Virus record (IMG/VR): IMGVR_UViG_3300021364_000027
Coordinates: 1-55,858 of that record
Strand: one strand, 5' to 3'
Source of the DNA: a virus
Length of the DNA stretch: 55,858 bases
Positions 1-8,450 of this stretch are shown here, piece after piece. A program made the position numbers and the translations under genes. Each line of letters begins with the position of its first letter. Within the stretch, counting starts at the first letter, position 1. The notes below the pieces were generated by a model. That model worked only from the letters and a program-made list of their open reading frames with translations, made no database searches and was not told the DNA's origin.

Positions 1-942
1 GTTCTTTTTGTTATCACTTAAATATGTTGGACGTAAATGTTCCGGATGCTGAATAACTTGTTGGAAAAATGCTTCTGGTCCATACCACATGTTATTATCC
101 TTAGCAAATTTGTATAATTTTTTCCAATGCGGCAAAGTAAAATTACTCCACGTAGGAGTAAGGTTATGAAAAGAATCTGGAAAGTCTTTTTTTAGTTGTT
201 TAATATTTTTTTCTATATTTGTCCAATTACTATTAAGCCTTACAGCATCATTAATTTCTCCAAACCCGTCTACACTATAACACCAATTAACCGTTTTAAA
301 TCTTTTTAATTCATTTACAAATTCTTGTTTGTATAAACTAGCATTTGTTACTATTAATATTTTTACAGTATCAGGAAGCTCCTTAAGAAATGGTATATAT
401 TCTTTAATCATAAATGGCTCGCCTCCTAATAAAGTTAATCTTTGCAATGATTTTGCTTGACGAGTAAACTTTGCCATTGTTTCTTTTGAGTCTATCCACT
501 TTGGATCTTTTGATGTCCAATTCGTAGGAAGAAAATTAAAATTTTTAGATAAATCATAAATGCCTGAACTACTTGTAGGTGTACAAATAATACAAGCAAG
601 ATTACACAAATTTTTTAAACTTACTTGGCTTTGTAATATGTTAGGTTGAGATATTAAAGGATTATAGCCAGGATAGTTCTCCTTTATCTGTTCTACACGT
701 AAACTAAAATTTGTATTTCTTTCTTTTGTCATACAAATTTTACAAGCTTCAGGCCAAAGATTTTGGGTAAAAATTTTTTTTTGCTCTGCTTGCCAACGTC
801 TCAATTTTTTTATACTTTTAAATCTATAATCAGTTGTCCAACAACAACCATAAAAAGTACCATCTACTTCTACGTTGACTTCATAATCTAGTACTGGACA
901 CCCTTGAGATACCGGAGGAATTGTATACGTTTTTTTTATCAT
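1..942 (-). CDS. Radical-SAM enzyme, class A, 3' end outside window
   Basis: The reading frame runs from an ATG at 942 down to base 1 with no stop, so 314 residues are visible and the C-terminus is missing. An N-terminal cysteine module (Cys15, Cys33-Cys34, Cys67-x2-Cys70) resembles half of a SPASM/twitch domain. The radical-SAM cluster motif follows at Cys113-x3-Cys117-x2-Cys120 and a GGEP motif at 173-176, which in this superfamily contacts the SAM amino group. A SAM-cleaving 4Fe-4S enzyme is therefore near certain; the substrate is unknown. Its ATG overlaps the TGA of the preceding gene by four bases, so it belongs to the operon that starts at 12254. It is the most divergent class A member here, with CNLACIIC as its cluster motif. 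Confidence 0.88.
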   Translation of the reverse strand, partial: MIKKTYTIPPVSQGCPVLDYEVNVEVDGTFYGCCWTTDYRFKSIKKLRRWQAEQKKIFTQNLWPEACKICMTKERNTNFSLRVEQIKENYPGYNPLISQPNILQSQVSLKNLCNLACIICTPTSSSGIYDLSKNFNFLPTNWTSKDPKWIDSKETMAKFTRQAKSLQRLTLLGGEPFMIKEYIPFLKELPDTVKILIVTNASLYKQEFVNELKRFKTVNWCYSVDGFGEINDAVRLNSNWTNIEKNIKQLKKDFPDSFHNLTPTWSNFTLPHWKKLYKFAKDNNMWYGPEAFFQQVIQHPEHLRPTYLSDNKKN

Positions 943-2036
943 TCTACATACCTATTTTTTGTCATCTTTACTGTGTTAGTATTTAAGTTTGTAGATATGT
1001 GTTTGTTTTCCCAACGCTGACGTCTACTTTTTATACATGTATTTGTACAAATAGGATTACAGTCTGTGGGCAAGTTGCCTCCATGGTTTCTATTTGTCCA
1101 GCTTGATGTCAAATCATTAGAGAAAAATTTTCCATTTACAATATCATTTATTTCATTATAATATGCGTTATTCCAATTTTTACCATAAGCATTTTCATAC
1201 CTAGCTGTATGCTCTGGAAAATGTACAACTTGATAGCGTACATTGTATAAGAAACAGCAAGGAAAAATTTCTCCTGTGTGGGCTACAAAATATGCTTTTT
1301 CGTCATTTGAGGTTTTACAATAGATGTCTCCATTGTGATATTTTTCATCGCTCATACTGTGGACATATCTATCCCAATTCCATTGTGACCGTTTCTTTTC
1401 TAATTCTGTTCTTTCATATAACTTATCTAGCTCTCTATTGTCCAAGCAGGTATCAGGGCGTTCTTTGAATCTTGTGAATCCAATTTGTTTAGCAAGATCT
1501 TTGGCTTCTTCAATTTGATGCTCATTCCAAGGAAAAACAACCCACTGCCATTGTGGACGGCCTCCGGCTTTGACAAACGCTTTTGCGTTTTCCATAATCT
1601 TGTCAAAGTCTGTTCCTCTACGATATATTGGGTTAGTGTCCTTTAAACCATCAACACTGAAGTTCAATGTATACCTACTGCCTTGTAGTATTGTTGCCAT
1701 TTCGGCCCAGTACTCTGGTTTACGCAAACTACCGTTTGTGTGTATAACTATACTCTTATCAGTATTATACACTATGTGACGTAGCATGTCAAGAAAGTCA
1801 GGATGCATAGGCGGATCGTCAATACTACCACAAAACTGTATTTCTTCTATATCTTTGAAAAAATCAGCATCAACAATTTTTTTGAAAATATCAATGTGTA
1901 AAAAAATGTTTTTTTTAATAACAGGATTTAGTTTTAGTTCATCAAGTGGATCAGCACGACTACACCCAATACAATTGGCATTACAATTACTACTAATTTC
2001 AAATTGTAATACTTTTGGTTTATCTAAATAGTGCAT
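939..2036 (-). CDS. Radical-SAM enzyme, class B (GGEP replaced)
   Basis: A 365-residue protein with the cluster motif Cys18-x3-Cys22-x2-Cys25 close to the N-terminus. Where most radical-SAM proteins have GGEP it has CGSIDDPP (69-76), a drifted form of the CGNxGDP motif of the other class B proteins here. The C-terminal third has a PCC motif and a final CNPICTNTC cluster, which could hold an auxiliary iron-sulfur cluster as in SPASM/twitch enzymes. The short sequence SVDGLKDTNPIYRRG matches the other class B proteins (DGLxDTNxIYRxG). It overlaps its neighbours by 4 and 13 bases, so translation is probably coupled. Radical-SAM chemistry is inferred from family membership; the substrate is not known. 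Confidence 0.88.
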   Translation of the reverse strand: MHYLDKPKVLQFEISSNCNANCIGCSRADPLDELKLNPVIKKNIFLHIDIFKKIVDADFFKDIEEIQFCGSIDDPPMHPDFLDMLRHIVYNTDKSIVIHTNGSLRKPEYWAEMATILQGSRYTLNFSVDGLKDTNPIYRRGTDFDKIMENAKAFVKAGGRPQWQWVVFPWNEHQIEEAKDLAKQIGFTRFKERPDTCLDNRELDKLYERTELEKKRSQWNWDRYVHSMSDEKYHNGDIYCKTSNDEKAYFVAHTGEIFPCCFLYNVRYQVVHFPEHTARYENAYGKNWNNAYYNEINDIVNGKFFSNDLTSSWTNRNHGGNLPTDCNPICTNTCIKSRRQRWENKHISTNLNTNTVKMTKNRYVE

Positions 2037-2971
2037 TTGTCAATCTCAATATCACTTCCACAAGTACATTCTTTGTAAGCACAAATAATTGGTTCATTTA
2101 AAAGATTTACTTTTTCTGGTGATGTTTTTATATTGCCCATACTTACCTTATTGTTACAAGCATTAGCAGGAACAACATCACCGTTTGCTTTTATAACTAC
2201 TAAATCTCTGCCAATATTACATGCCCATCCTTCGAAACGGTTTTTACCTGCTTGTATTAAATCATGATTGTTTTCTTGTGTAATAGAACCGTCGTCATAA
2301 TAACAGTTGATGCCTAAACTGGTTTTGTTGCGTTTTGTGCTGGGCCTATTAGCAGTGCTGCGATGTGCTTCAGCCATCCACTGTCTTTGCTCATCAGTGT
2401 AGGGCATCCAGTCTCGCTGTCCAAATTCAATTTGTAGCTTTTTTATCTGTATGGGCACCACAGTGTTGTCTCGCAGTTTTTCGTATATACCAACACACTT
2501 GTCCCACGCATTGATATCCATTAGCATTTGAATGTTGGTTTGACAATCCTGTTGTATTGTATTCACAACTTCAATGGTGTGATCTACATCAGCTTCTTGA
2601 TGGTGATAGCTAATGCTTACTTTATCCAAGTATGGCTTGGTTCTGTTCCACCATTTGATTGTTCTACTGCCGTTGGTTAGAATGTTTACTACACTATTAG
2701 GATCAACTGACTTAATGATTTCACTGAGCTTTGTAAAGTTCTTCCACACTGTAGGCTCGCCGCCTAGTATAGTATATATTCTATGATCATGTGTGCTTTG
2801 TTCTGTGATACGCCGTACTACAGTTTCACACTGTTCAATATCAGGCCAATACAAATCGCCACCATTGCTGTCCGGTGTACAGTATGTACATTTGAAATTA
2901 CACACATTGCTGAGTATCCAGTCTACTACCAGTATGTTGTTTCTTGTTTTTATTTTGTATAAGTTTGCCAT
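2024..2971 (-). CDS. Radical-SAM enzyme, class C
   Basis: A 315-residue protein with Cys24-x3-Cys28-x2-Cys31 (CNFKCTYC) and GGEP at 70-73. The C-terminus carries Cys297, Cys302, Cys304 and Cys313 in the pattern CxxxxCxCGxD, which recurs in the class C genes at 24080 and 36940 and may bind a second cluster. The phrase RFEGWACNIG, just before the C-terminal part, matches the FxGWxC segment seen in all class C proteins. It overlaps the CMP-sugar synthetase-like gene upstream by 22 bases. Membership of the radical-SAM superfamily is clear; the reaction is not. Confidence 0.9.
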   Translation of the reverse strand: MANLYKIKTRNNILVVDWILSNVCNFKCTYCTPDSNGGDLYWPDIEQCETVVRRITEQSTHDHRIYTILGGEPTVWKNFTKLSEIIKSVDPNSVVNILTNGSRTIKWWNRTKPYLDKVSISYHHQEADVDHTIEVVNTIQQDCQTNIQMLMDINAWDKCVGIYEKLRDNTVVPIQIKKLQIEFGQRDWMPYTDEQRQWMAEAHRSTANRPSTKRNKTSLGINCYYDDGSITQENNHDLIQAGKNRFEGWACNIGRDLVVIKANGDVVPANACNNKVSMGNIKTSPEKVNLLNEPIICAYKECTCGSDIEIDKCTI

Positions 2972-3633
2972 AATAATTCAAATCTTTTCCAATCGTCAGG
3001 ATAATCAATGTCCAAACTTGCCATCCATGATGATTTGTAGAATCCTATTTTACCCGGTAGTCTATTTCCAGTTTGTACAAAATCTTTGTGCCGACTTACA
3101 AACACTGCTGAATTTATTTCGTACACAGATTCTAGTGTTTGTGTCAACGGCCAATATCCTACAGCATTAGGATCGTAATTCAATGGCTCTCCATCTTTCC
3201 ATAAAAAATTTTTAATTTCATTTGCTGTCGCTACACTATCGTATTCAGAGTCAGCGTAAAATTCTAACAAGTCGTCAATGTCATGTTCAGTAAAGAACGG
3301 TGCTGTAGCAAAAACCATTGCTATGTTATCTGCTGGTATGTTTGTTACTTGTTGAGACAGATGTTTTACCCACACATCTCCCGGACAAGTACCGGCATAC
3401 TGTGTATCTCTTTTGTGTAAATGTACTTTTTTATCTCCAGGAAGTTTTGAAACTATATCTAAAACTTCGTTACTTTCACTACTAACAAATATTTCTGAGA
3501 TGTGTTGACTTTTTTGTAATTGTTCTATTTTTATTTCGGTAATTCCATAAAGATACTTTCCCACTGGACGCAGATTCTTGCGTGGCACTCTTTCGCTGTT
3601 TCCTTTTATAGGTAGTATAGCAAGTGTGTTCAT
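2950..3633 (-). CDS. CMP-sugar synthetase-like cytidylyltransferase
   Basis: A 227-residue nucleotidyltransferase of the acylneuraminate cytidylyltransferase (NeuA/KdsB-like) type. The N-terminus contains the nucleotide-binding loop ILPIKGNSERVPRKNLRPV, and LDIDYPDDW near the C-terminus corresponds to the family's IDID..ED metal-site motif. Family members join CTP to a 9-carbon or 8-carbon acidic sugar to give a CMP-activated donor. The ATG at 3633 is preferred over one six codons upstream because it gives the ATGA overlap with the preceding stop and places the loop at the usual distance from the N-terminus. It sits between radical-SAM genes and suggests that an activated sugar is made by the phage. 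Confidence 0.82.
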   Translation of the reverse strand: MNTLAILPIKGNSERVPRKNLRPVGKYLYGITEIKIEQLQKSQHISEIFVSSESNEVLDIVSKLPGDKKVHLHKRDTQYAGTCPGDVWVKHLSQQVTNIPADNIAMVFATAPFFTEHDIDDLLEFYADSEYDSVATANEIKNFLWKDGEPLNYDPNAVGYWPLTQTLESVYEINSAVFVSRHKDFVQTGNRLPGKIGFYKSSWMASLDIDYPDDWKRFELLWQTYTK

Positions 3634-4757
3634 AATAATTCTTCTGCCCATGGATATGCTGCTAAAAACTCTACATTACATCTATAGTCCCAAATGTCCT
3701 TGCTGTAATGTTGTAGTAGACTGCGTTCAGTTGTACTTATTTGTCTGTGTTCGTACATGGTTTTAGTCTGGAATGTTCTCCAATTAGTATTCACATCAAT
3801 AAATTCTACAGCAGCAAATTGTTTGTAAAATTCTGTTCTAGCATCTAGCGGAATCAATCTAAAGTCCAAGAAACTAGGATAGTCAACTTCATTATAACTT
3901 ACTCTTGCTTGGGGAAACTGATTAGCCCAAGCAAAAAACTCTGGCATGTTGTGATATGTAAGCATACTCACAGCAGGTGTAAGTCCTACCATACAACGGC
4001 TGTTGTACATTCTAACAAAATTGCGTTCAATGGTTTGCCAACGAGCAGGGTACCGCTGATACTCCAATGCTGCTCCTACAGCGTCAATACTACACATTAG
4101 CTCTACATGCCGAAACTTTTCTAATGTTTGTAATATGCGAGTTTTGGCACTGGTACAGTTGGTTATGAATTCTATTTCAAGATCAGTTTTGCCTCGCTCT
4201 ACCAACTTGTACAAAAATTCTTCTACTTCCGGCATGATAAAAGGCTCACCGCCAGCAAATCTCAGCGTTTGTAAGTCTGGTAAATCCAGCACTAAATCCA
4301 GCAAGCGTCCTACATCTGTGTCCACGGTGCTGGGTATGCTACGAAGCAAGTCATTGTCCACACCATTAGCTTTTAATTCCAGTGCTAGGTTTGCTATTTG
4401 GTCACTGAAACCTCCGCTACACATTTTACACTGTAAATTACACTTGTTGCTGAGTCTTAGATCCAAGTGTCTTATGCTTTGATCAGTGCTGCCGTACTGT
4501 TGATTAACTCTGTGGCGTTTGCTTTCTCTGCCGTTGCGTTCGTTGTGCCAGCAACTTTCACATGCTGTGTTTTCTATGCTTGATTCTAAATCTTTGCGTA
4601 CAGTGTTCAGCCATGAATTTGATTTGTACCAAGCATTCATATCGTCAACTGTGTTCCAGTCTACCCTTATGTCACGCTTTTGTATACAGCAATGTCCTAC
4701 TCTGCCTGTGGTGTCTATATTAAAGCCGTTGTTGGTCAGTGTACAAAATTTATTCAT
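3630..4757 (-). CDS. Radical-SAM enzyme, class A (N-terminal SPASM/twitch-like)
   Basis: A 375-residue protein. The N-terminal module has Cys5, Cys23-Cys24 and Cys66-x2-Cys69, spaced like the second half of a SPASM domain. The core has Cys106-x3-Cys110-x2-Cys113 (CNLQCKMC) and FAGGEP at 167-172. The protein ends in AAYPWAEELL, corresponding to the FPELxxL tail of the other class A proteins. Proteins of this build are annotated in phage genomes as twitch-domain radical-SAM proteins; no substrate is established to my knowledge. It overlaps the downstream NeuA-like gene by four bases (ATGA) and the upstream gene by eight. Confidence 0.9.
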   Translation of the reverse strand: MNKFCTLTNNGFNIDTTGRVGHCCIQKRDIRVDWNTVDDMNAWYKSNSWLNTVRKDLESSIENTACESCWHNERNGRESKRHRVNQQYGSTDQSIRHLDLRLSNKCNLQCKMCSGGFSDQIANLALELKANGVDNDLLRSIPSTVDTDVGRLLDLVLDLPDLQTLRFAGGEPFIMPEVEEFLYKLVERGKTDLEIEFITNCTSAKTRILQTLEKFRHVELMCSIDAVGAALEYQRYPARWQTIERNFVRMYNSRCMVGLTPAVSMLTYHNMPEFFAWANQFPQARVSYNEVDYPSFLDFRLIPLDARTEFYKQFAAVEFIDVNTNWRTFQTKTMYEHRQISTTERSLLQHYSKDIWDYRCNVEFLAAYPWAEELL

Positions 4758-5772
4758 AACTGCCCTCTAGCCACAAATCGTTATTCAGTAGTTTTTGATA
4801 TATTGGCTCAAGATCTACTTCTATTGAGGTTCTATCTTTTCGAAAGTTTTGTTGTTTTACTCTACATTTATCAAACACTGTACCAATATCGTCTGTTTTA
4901 TTAATTTCAACACTTGGTCTTATAATTTCTGCGTTCCAACAATTGTGATTGTTTATAAATTCCAACTTTTTTCCAAACTTTAAAAACAATAAATTTTGAA
5001 ATTTAATTTGATTGTCGCCTATTAAGTCGTATAAAGCAAGTTTATCTTTTGTAAACAAATCAAAAAAAGTTTTTTCAACATCAGGAAACCATTGTGATAT
5101 AATATTTTGTTTATGAACATACAGATAATCTGCTATCAACGGCTTACTAAATCTTACACTTAATATATGAGACATAACTTGTGTACTAATATTTTCTAAA
5201 TCGTTAGCACTATAATTTATAATATCTAAACATCTTTGTAAATCACCAGACTGAAAATAAAATAAACAATCTGGTCTTGTTTGTAAAATTAAATCATATT
5301 CGCTGTCTATTAAACTATAACCTCTTGCTGCTCCCCAGTGCTGTGACATAAAATGTAATGCATGTAATCTACGTTTATAATCAAATTTTTTTGAAGATCC
5401 GCCATATAGAAGATTAGGAGCATGTGTATCAATATTTAAAATATTTTTAAAAGTTTTGTCTTTGGCATTTTCTTTTATTATATTATTAACAGTATTCAAA
5501 AATTTACTAGTTCCCTCAATAATATATTTTTTTGGCTTCCAATATTTTAAATAATTTTCATGTATGTAATTTAAATCTTGAATTTCAACATCATATAGAT
5601 TTTGTGGCCTGTTCTTTGCATCTGTAGCATCGCATATCGTTTCTGTGTTTGTGGTATGAATAAAAACATCAAATTGGTGTTGCGGATTTTCGTCAACAAC
5701 AAAGCGTTGAAATAATTCTGATCCTAATTGAGCACATCTAGCTTGTCCTCTTAACACTACAGCAATTTTCAT
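4750..5772 (-). CDS. Putative glycosyltransferase-like protein
   Basis: A 340-residue protein starting MKIAVVLRGQAR, a hydrophobic strand then a small-residue turn, typical of a Rossmann-type nucleotide-sugar domain. It also has FDVFIHTTNT (33-42) and DYDLILQTRPDC around 158-170. This combination recurs in capsule and surface-polysaccharide glycosyltransferase-like proteins, where the second motif replaces a classical DxD. It lies between a FkbM-type methyltransferase and a class A radical-SAM gene, with start-stop overlaps on both sides. The glycosyltransferase call rests on motif resemblance only; a different nucleotide-binding function is possible. Confidence 0.5.
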   Translation of the reverse strand: MKIAVVLRGQARCAQLGSELFQRFVVDENPQHQFDVFIHTTNTETICDATDAKNRPQNLYDVEIQDLNYIHENYLKYWKPKKYIIEGTSKFLNTVNNIIKENAKDKTFKNILNIDTHAPNLLYGGSSKKFDYKRRLHALHFMSQHWGAARGYSLIDSEYDLILQTRPDCLFYFQSGDLQRCLDIINYSANDLENISTQVMSHILSVRFSKPLIADYLYVHKQNIISQWFPDVEKTFFDLFTKDKLALYDLIGDNQIKFQNLLFLKFGKKLEFINNHNCWNAEIIRPSVEINKTDDIGTVFDKCRVKQQNFRKDRTSIEVDLEPIYQKLLNNDLWLEGSYE

Positions 5773-6440
5773 TTTACTATCTCAAACTTGTATCTGTCTA
5801 TTAAAGATTCGTGGCAATAATGTGTTTCATAACTATGAGGACAAAATGGATTAACTACTCTAGTGTAATTTTTTGTTTTTAAATATTCACTTATCTCATC
5901 AACTTCTTCTTCGGCTGTTTCGATACTTATTAATCCAACAACATAGTTATCCCATGGCCATGCTTTTAATATTTCAAATTCACTTCCTTCAGTATCAAGA
6001 GCAAGATAATCAATATTTTTTTTGTATCTATATCTTTGTAATAATCTTGCAGGTGATACACATCTTTTCATCACTGTTTTACCATATTTTTCGTGATATA
6101 TTGCATGATGACTGCGTAAGTGTTTTTGTATACCGCTTAGTGCTTCAGACGCCCATTCAAGTTCTTCTATCCTGCCTTCGCATTCTACAAATTCAATTGT
6201 TCCATCAAAGTTATATACACAAGCATTTAAAGGATTTTTTCTGCTTACATGACACTCTTTGTAGTATTTTGAATTTGGCTCGACAGCTACTCCAAACCAA
6301 TCTAATTTTTTTTCTAAAACATAGCAACTGCTGATTCTATTTCCACTGCAAGCACCTAATTCGACAAAGGATCCGTTGCGTTTATAATCATACACTTCGG
6401 CTACCCATTGATCATTTCTATGTAAACTATTCCATTTCAT
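5769..6440 (-). CDS. FkbM-family SAM-dependent methyltransferase
   Basis: A 223-residue class I methyltransferase. Motif I is FVELGACSGNR (25-35), followed by the acidic loop GVAVEPN and the strongly diagnostic DYLALDTEGSEFEILKA. That last element, with the D-x-E-G-x-E core, typifies FkbM/Methyltransf_21 enzymes, which usually O-methylate sugars or polyketides. It overlaps the downstream glycosyltransferase-like gene and the upstream radical-SAM gene by four bases each, so a role in methylating a phage-directed glycan is reasonable but unproven. Confidence 0.82.
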   Translation of the reverse strand: MKWNSLHRNDQWVAEVYDYKRNGSFVELGACSGNRISSCYVLEKKLDWFGVAVEPNSKYYKECHVSRKNPLNACVYNFDGTIEFVECEGRIEELEWASEALSGIQKHLRSHHAIYHEKYGKTVMKRCVSPARLLQRYRYKKNIDYLALDTEGSEFEILKAWPWDNYVVGLISIETAEEEVDEISEYLKTKNYTRVVNPFCPHSYETHYCHESLIDRYKFEIVK

Positions 6441-7459
6441 GTTATCACCGTATTATATATTGGAGCAGGTTTTTCTTTGCCGCCGCATTTATTACATATA
6501 TCAATACTCTCACGCTGCCATGCTAAATGTAAATCATTGGCAAATTCTTGTGTTAATGTACGCAAGTTAGCATTTCTTATATGGTTGTTTTTATACTTTG
6601 AATAATTAAAGTTTGTTCTTAGATCAAGTTGCCTACCACTGATATAGCAGCATGGCCAAATGTTTCCCCAAGGATCAATTTGTAGCATGCCTTCCTCAGC
6701 ATATGGACAAGCAAAACTTCCCACAGGTTGTACAGCATCAGTAGCGGGTGTTGCTACATGCGAGCGGAATGTATCACGTCTGGCATATTTTTTACTAAAT
6801 GTTTTTGTGTCAGGACCAGATAACTTTTGCTGTGGAAAATCTTTGTAGGCTTTCATATCAACATCTGATCTATTGCGATTAGTTTGAAAAGCCATGCAGC
6901 CTACTGATTCAGCAAATTCGCTGATAGCATCAATATCATTTTTGTTGTAATCAAAAACAATACATTTCCATATACTGTTGCCACCGGCATTGTTAAACGC
7001 ACGTAGGTTGTCTATACGTTTTTTCCAGTCAATGCCACGCCTATACATATCATGATTGTGTTCAAGTCCGTCAATACCCCATTTGATATCATGCTTTGCA
7101 AATCGTTGTAATACCACAGCAAGGTCGTGCCAAAATTTTGTATTACGTGCGCCGCCGTTGGTATTTAAATTTAAATATACATCTGTTTTGACTTCAACTA
7201 ATATTTCCATCATTTCAATAAAATTTGGATTCATGCTGAAGTCACCAAAATTACCATTGAAAATAATTTCTTGAACGTTTTGTAAATTGTCTTTGGTTAT
7301 AAAACTGCGCCAATCCTCAACACTGATATGATTTAGTTTTAGATTAGGATGATTTTCGCCGCCGTCGATGTTTCTATCACATGCTCCGCAATAAGCATTA
7401 CAATAACTTGTACAATCTATTTCTATTTTTTTAATTGTTTCAAACTGATAAAGATTCAT
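6437..7459 (-). CDS. Radical-SAM enzyme, class B
   Basis: A 340-residue protein read from the ATG at 7459, where the start region (MNLYQFETIKKIEID) aligns with the other class B proteins; an in-frame ATG further upstream would add 33 unrelated residues and a long overlap. Cluster motif Cys20-x3-Cys24-x2-Cys27 (CNAYCGAC), then GNFGD at 69-73 in place of GGEP. It also has DGLEHNHDMYRRG and a C-terminal WPCCYISG plus ICNKCGG that may bind a second cluster. It is a close relative of the gene immediately upstream, suggesting tandem duplication and divergence. It overlaps that gene by 20 bases. Confidence 0.88.
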   Translation of the reverse strand: MNLYQFETIKKIEIDCTSYCNAYCGACDRNIDGGENHPNLKLNHISVEDWRSFITKDNLQNVQEIIFNGNFGDFSMNPNFIEMMEILVEVKTDVYLNLNTNGGARNTKFWHDLAVVLQRFAKHDIKWGIDGLEHNHDMYRRGIDWKKRIDNLRAFNNAGGNSIWKCIVFDYNKNDIDAISEFAESVGCMAFQTNRNRSDVDMKAYKDFPQQKLSGPDTKTFSKKYARRDTFRSHVATPATDAVQPVGSFACPYAEEGMLQIDPWGNIWPCCYISGRQLDLRTNFNYSKYKNNHIRNANLRTLTQEFANDLHLAWQRESIDICNKCGGKEKPAPIYNTVIT

Positions 7460-8450
7460 TGTGTTGAGTAGGCCTATTGGTTTTATGTAAACAATTATTA
7501 CATATCTCGTAAGAGCTATCCTTCCAAGCATTTGATAAGTCAATATTAAAAAAGTCAAGAATACTCTGTAAACTTTGTGAGTTAATATCGTTATAACTAA
7601 GATACTTATCGTATGGGAAGGGCTTATGTTTAGTAACTTGATTACCTTGTATAAAACAACACGGCCATACTATGCCAAATGGATCTATAACTACAATACG
7701 TTCTTTGGCAAAAGGACATTCACTGTCTATGTGTTGCAACAAAGGAATTATTGTAGGTGTCCAATTATAAAATACTTTGTAATTATTTTCAAATTCTTCT
7801 CTGCTGGGTGCTGTGATAATGCCTTTTTCAAACTTTTTGTAATCGCATACCTCTATATGCTGTTCTCTGCTTCTATACGTTTTAAATTTTTTACAACCAC
7901 TGTCCTGTGCAAATTTTACAATTTTTTCTATTTGATGTTTGTTATGATCAAAAACAATAGTGCGACATTGAGCAAATCCGCCGTTGCTGGTAAAAGTAAG
8001 CAAATTAACAACTAATTTATTCCAAATTACACCACGTCGGTATATATGATTTGTATCTTCTAATCCGTCAATAGCAAACTGAACATAATGATAATCAAAT
8101 CTATTCAAAACATTTGCCAGTGCTTTCCAAAAATTTGTACTTCTTGCTCCGCCGTTTGTACTAATTTTTATAATCAAATCAGTTTTGACATCAGCTAACA
8201 AGTTTAAATAACCTACAAATTCAGGATGCATGATCGCATCTCCAAAATTTCCGTCAAAGTGTATTTCTTTAATATTCTTTAAATTTTGTTTTGTAATAAT
8301 TTTACGCCATGTATCCAAAGACATATGTTGTAAATTTACATCTTTGTGAAGTTGGCCGCCATTAACATTTCTATCGCAAGCACCACAAAAAGCGTTGCAA
8401 TAATTTGTAATTTCTATTTCTAAAACTTGTGTGTTTTCTATAGAATACAT
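7440..8450 (-). CDS. Radical-SAM enzyme, class B
   Basis: A 336-residue protein with Cys18-x3-Cys22-x2-Cys25 (CNAFCGAC), then RNVNGG and GNFGDA at 67-72 instead of GGEP. DGLEDTNHIYRRG and WPCCFIQG are nearly the same as in the next gene downstream. The final cysteines (EICNNC) complete a probable auxiliary cluster site. The ATG shares one base with the upstream TAA (TAATG). The last residue of the SAM-binding motif is Ala here, Phe in the downstream copy and Pro in the gene upstream, so this position varies within the tandem group. Confidence 0.88.
   Translation of the reverse strand: MYSIENTQVLEIEITNYCNAFCGACDRNVNGGQLHKDVNLQHMSLDTWRKIITKQNLKNIKEIHFDGNFGDAIMHPEFVGYLNLLADVKTDLIIKISTNGGARSTNFWKALANVLNRFDYHYVQFAIDGLEDTNHIYRRGVIWNKLVVNLLTFTSNGGFAQCRTIVFDHNKHQIEKIVKFAQDSGCKKFKTYRSREQHIEVCDYKKFEKGIITAPSREEFENNYKVFYNWTPTIIPLLQHIDSECPFAKERIVVIDPFGIVWPCCFIQGNQVTKHKPFPYDKYLSYNDINSQSLQSILDFFNIDLSNAWKDSSYEICNNCLHKTNRPTQHNESLSV

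Noticed and set aside
1570-2031. Plus-strand open frames inside the minus-strand radical-SAM gene
   Set aside because: They are short, have no homology signal or ribosome-binding site, and mirror the real gene; the same applies to other antisense open frames across the window.
7460-7558. N-terminal extension of the class B gene to 7558
   Set aside because: The extra 33 residues lie inside the 3' end of the upstream gene and match nothing in the paralogues; the ATG at 7459 restores the family start.
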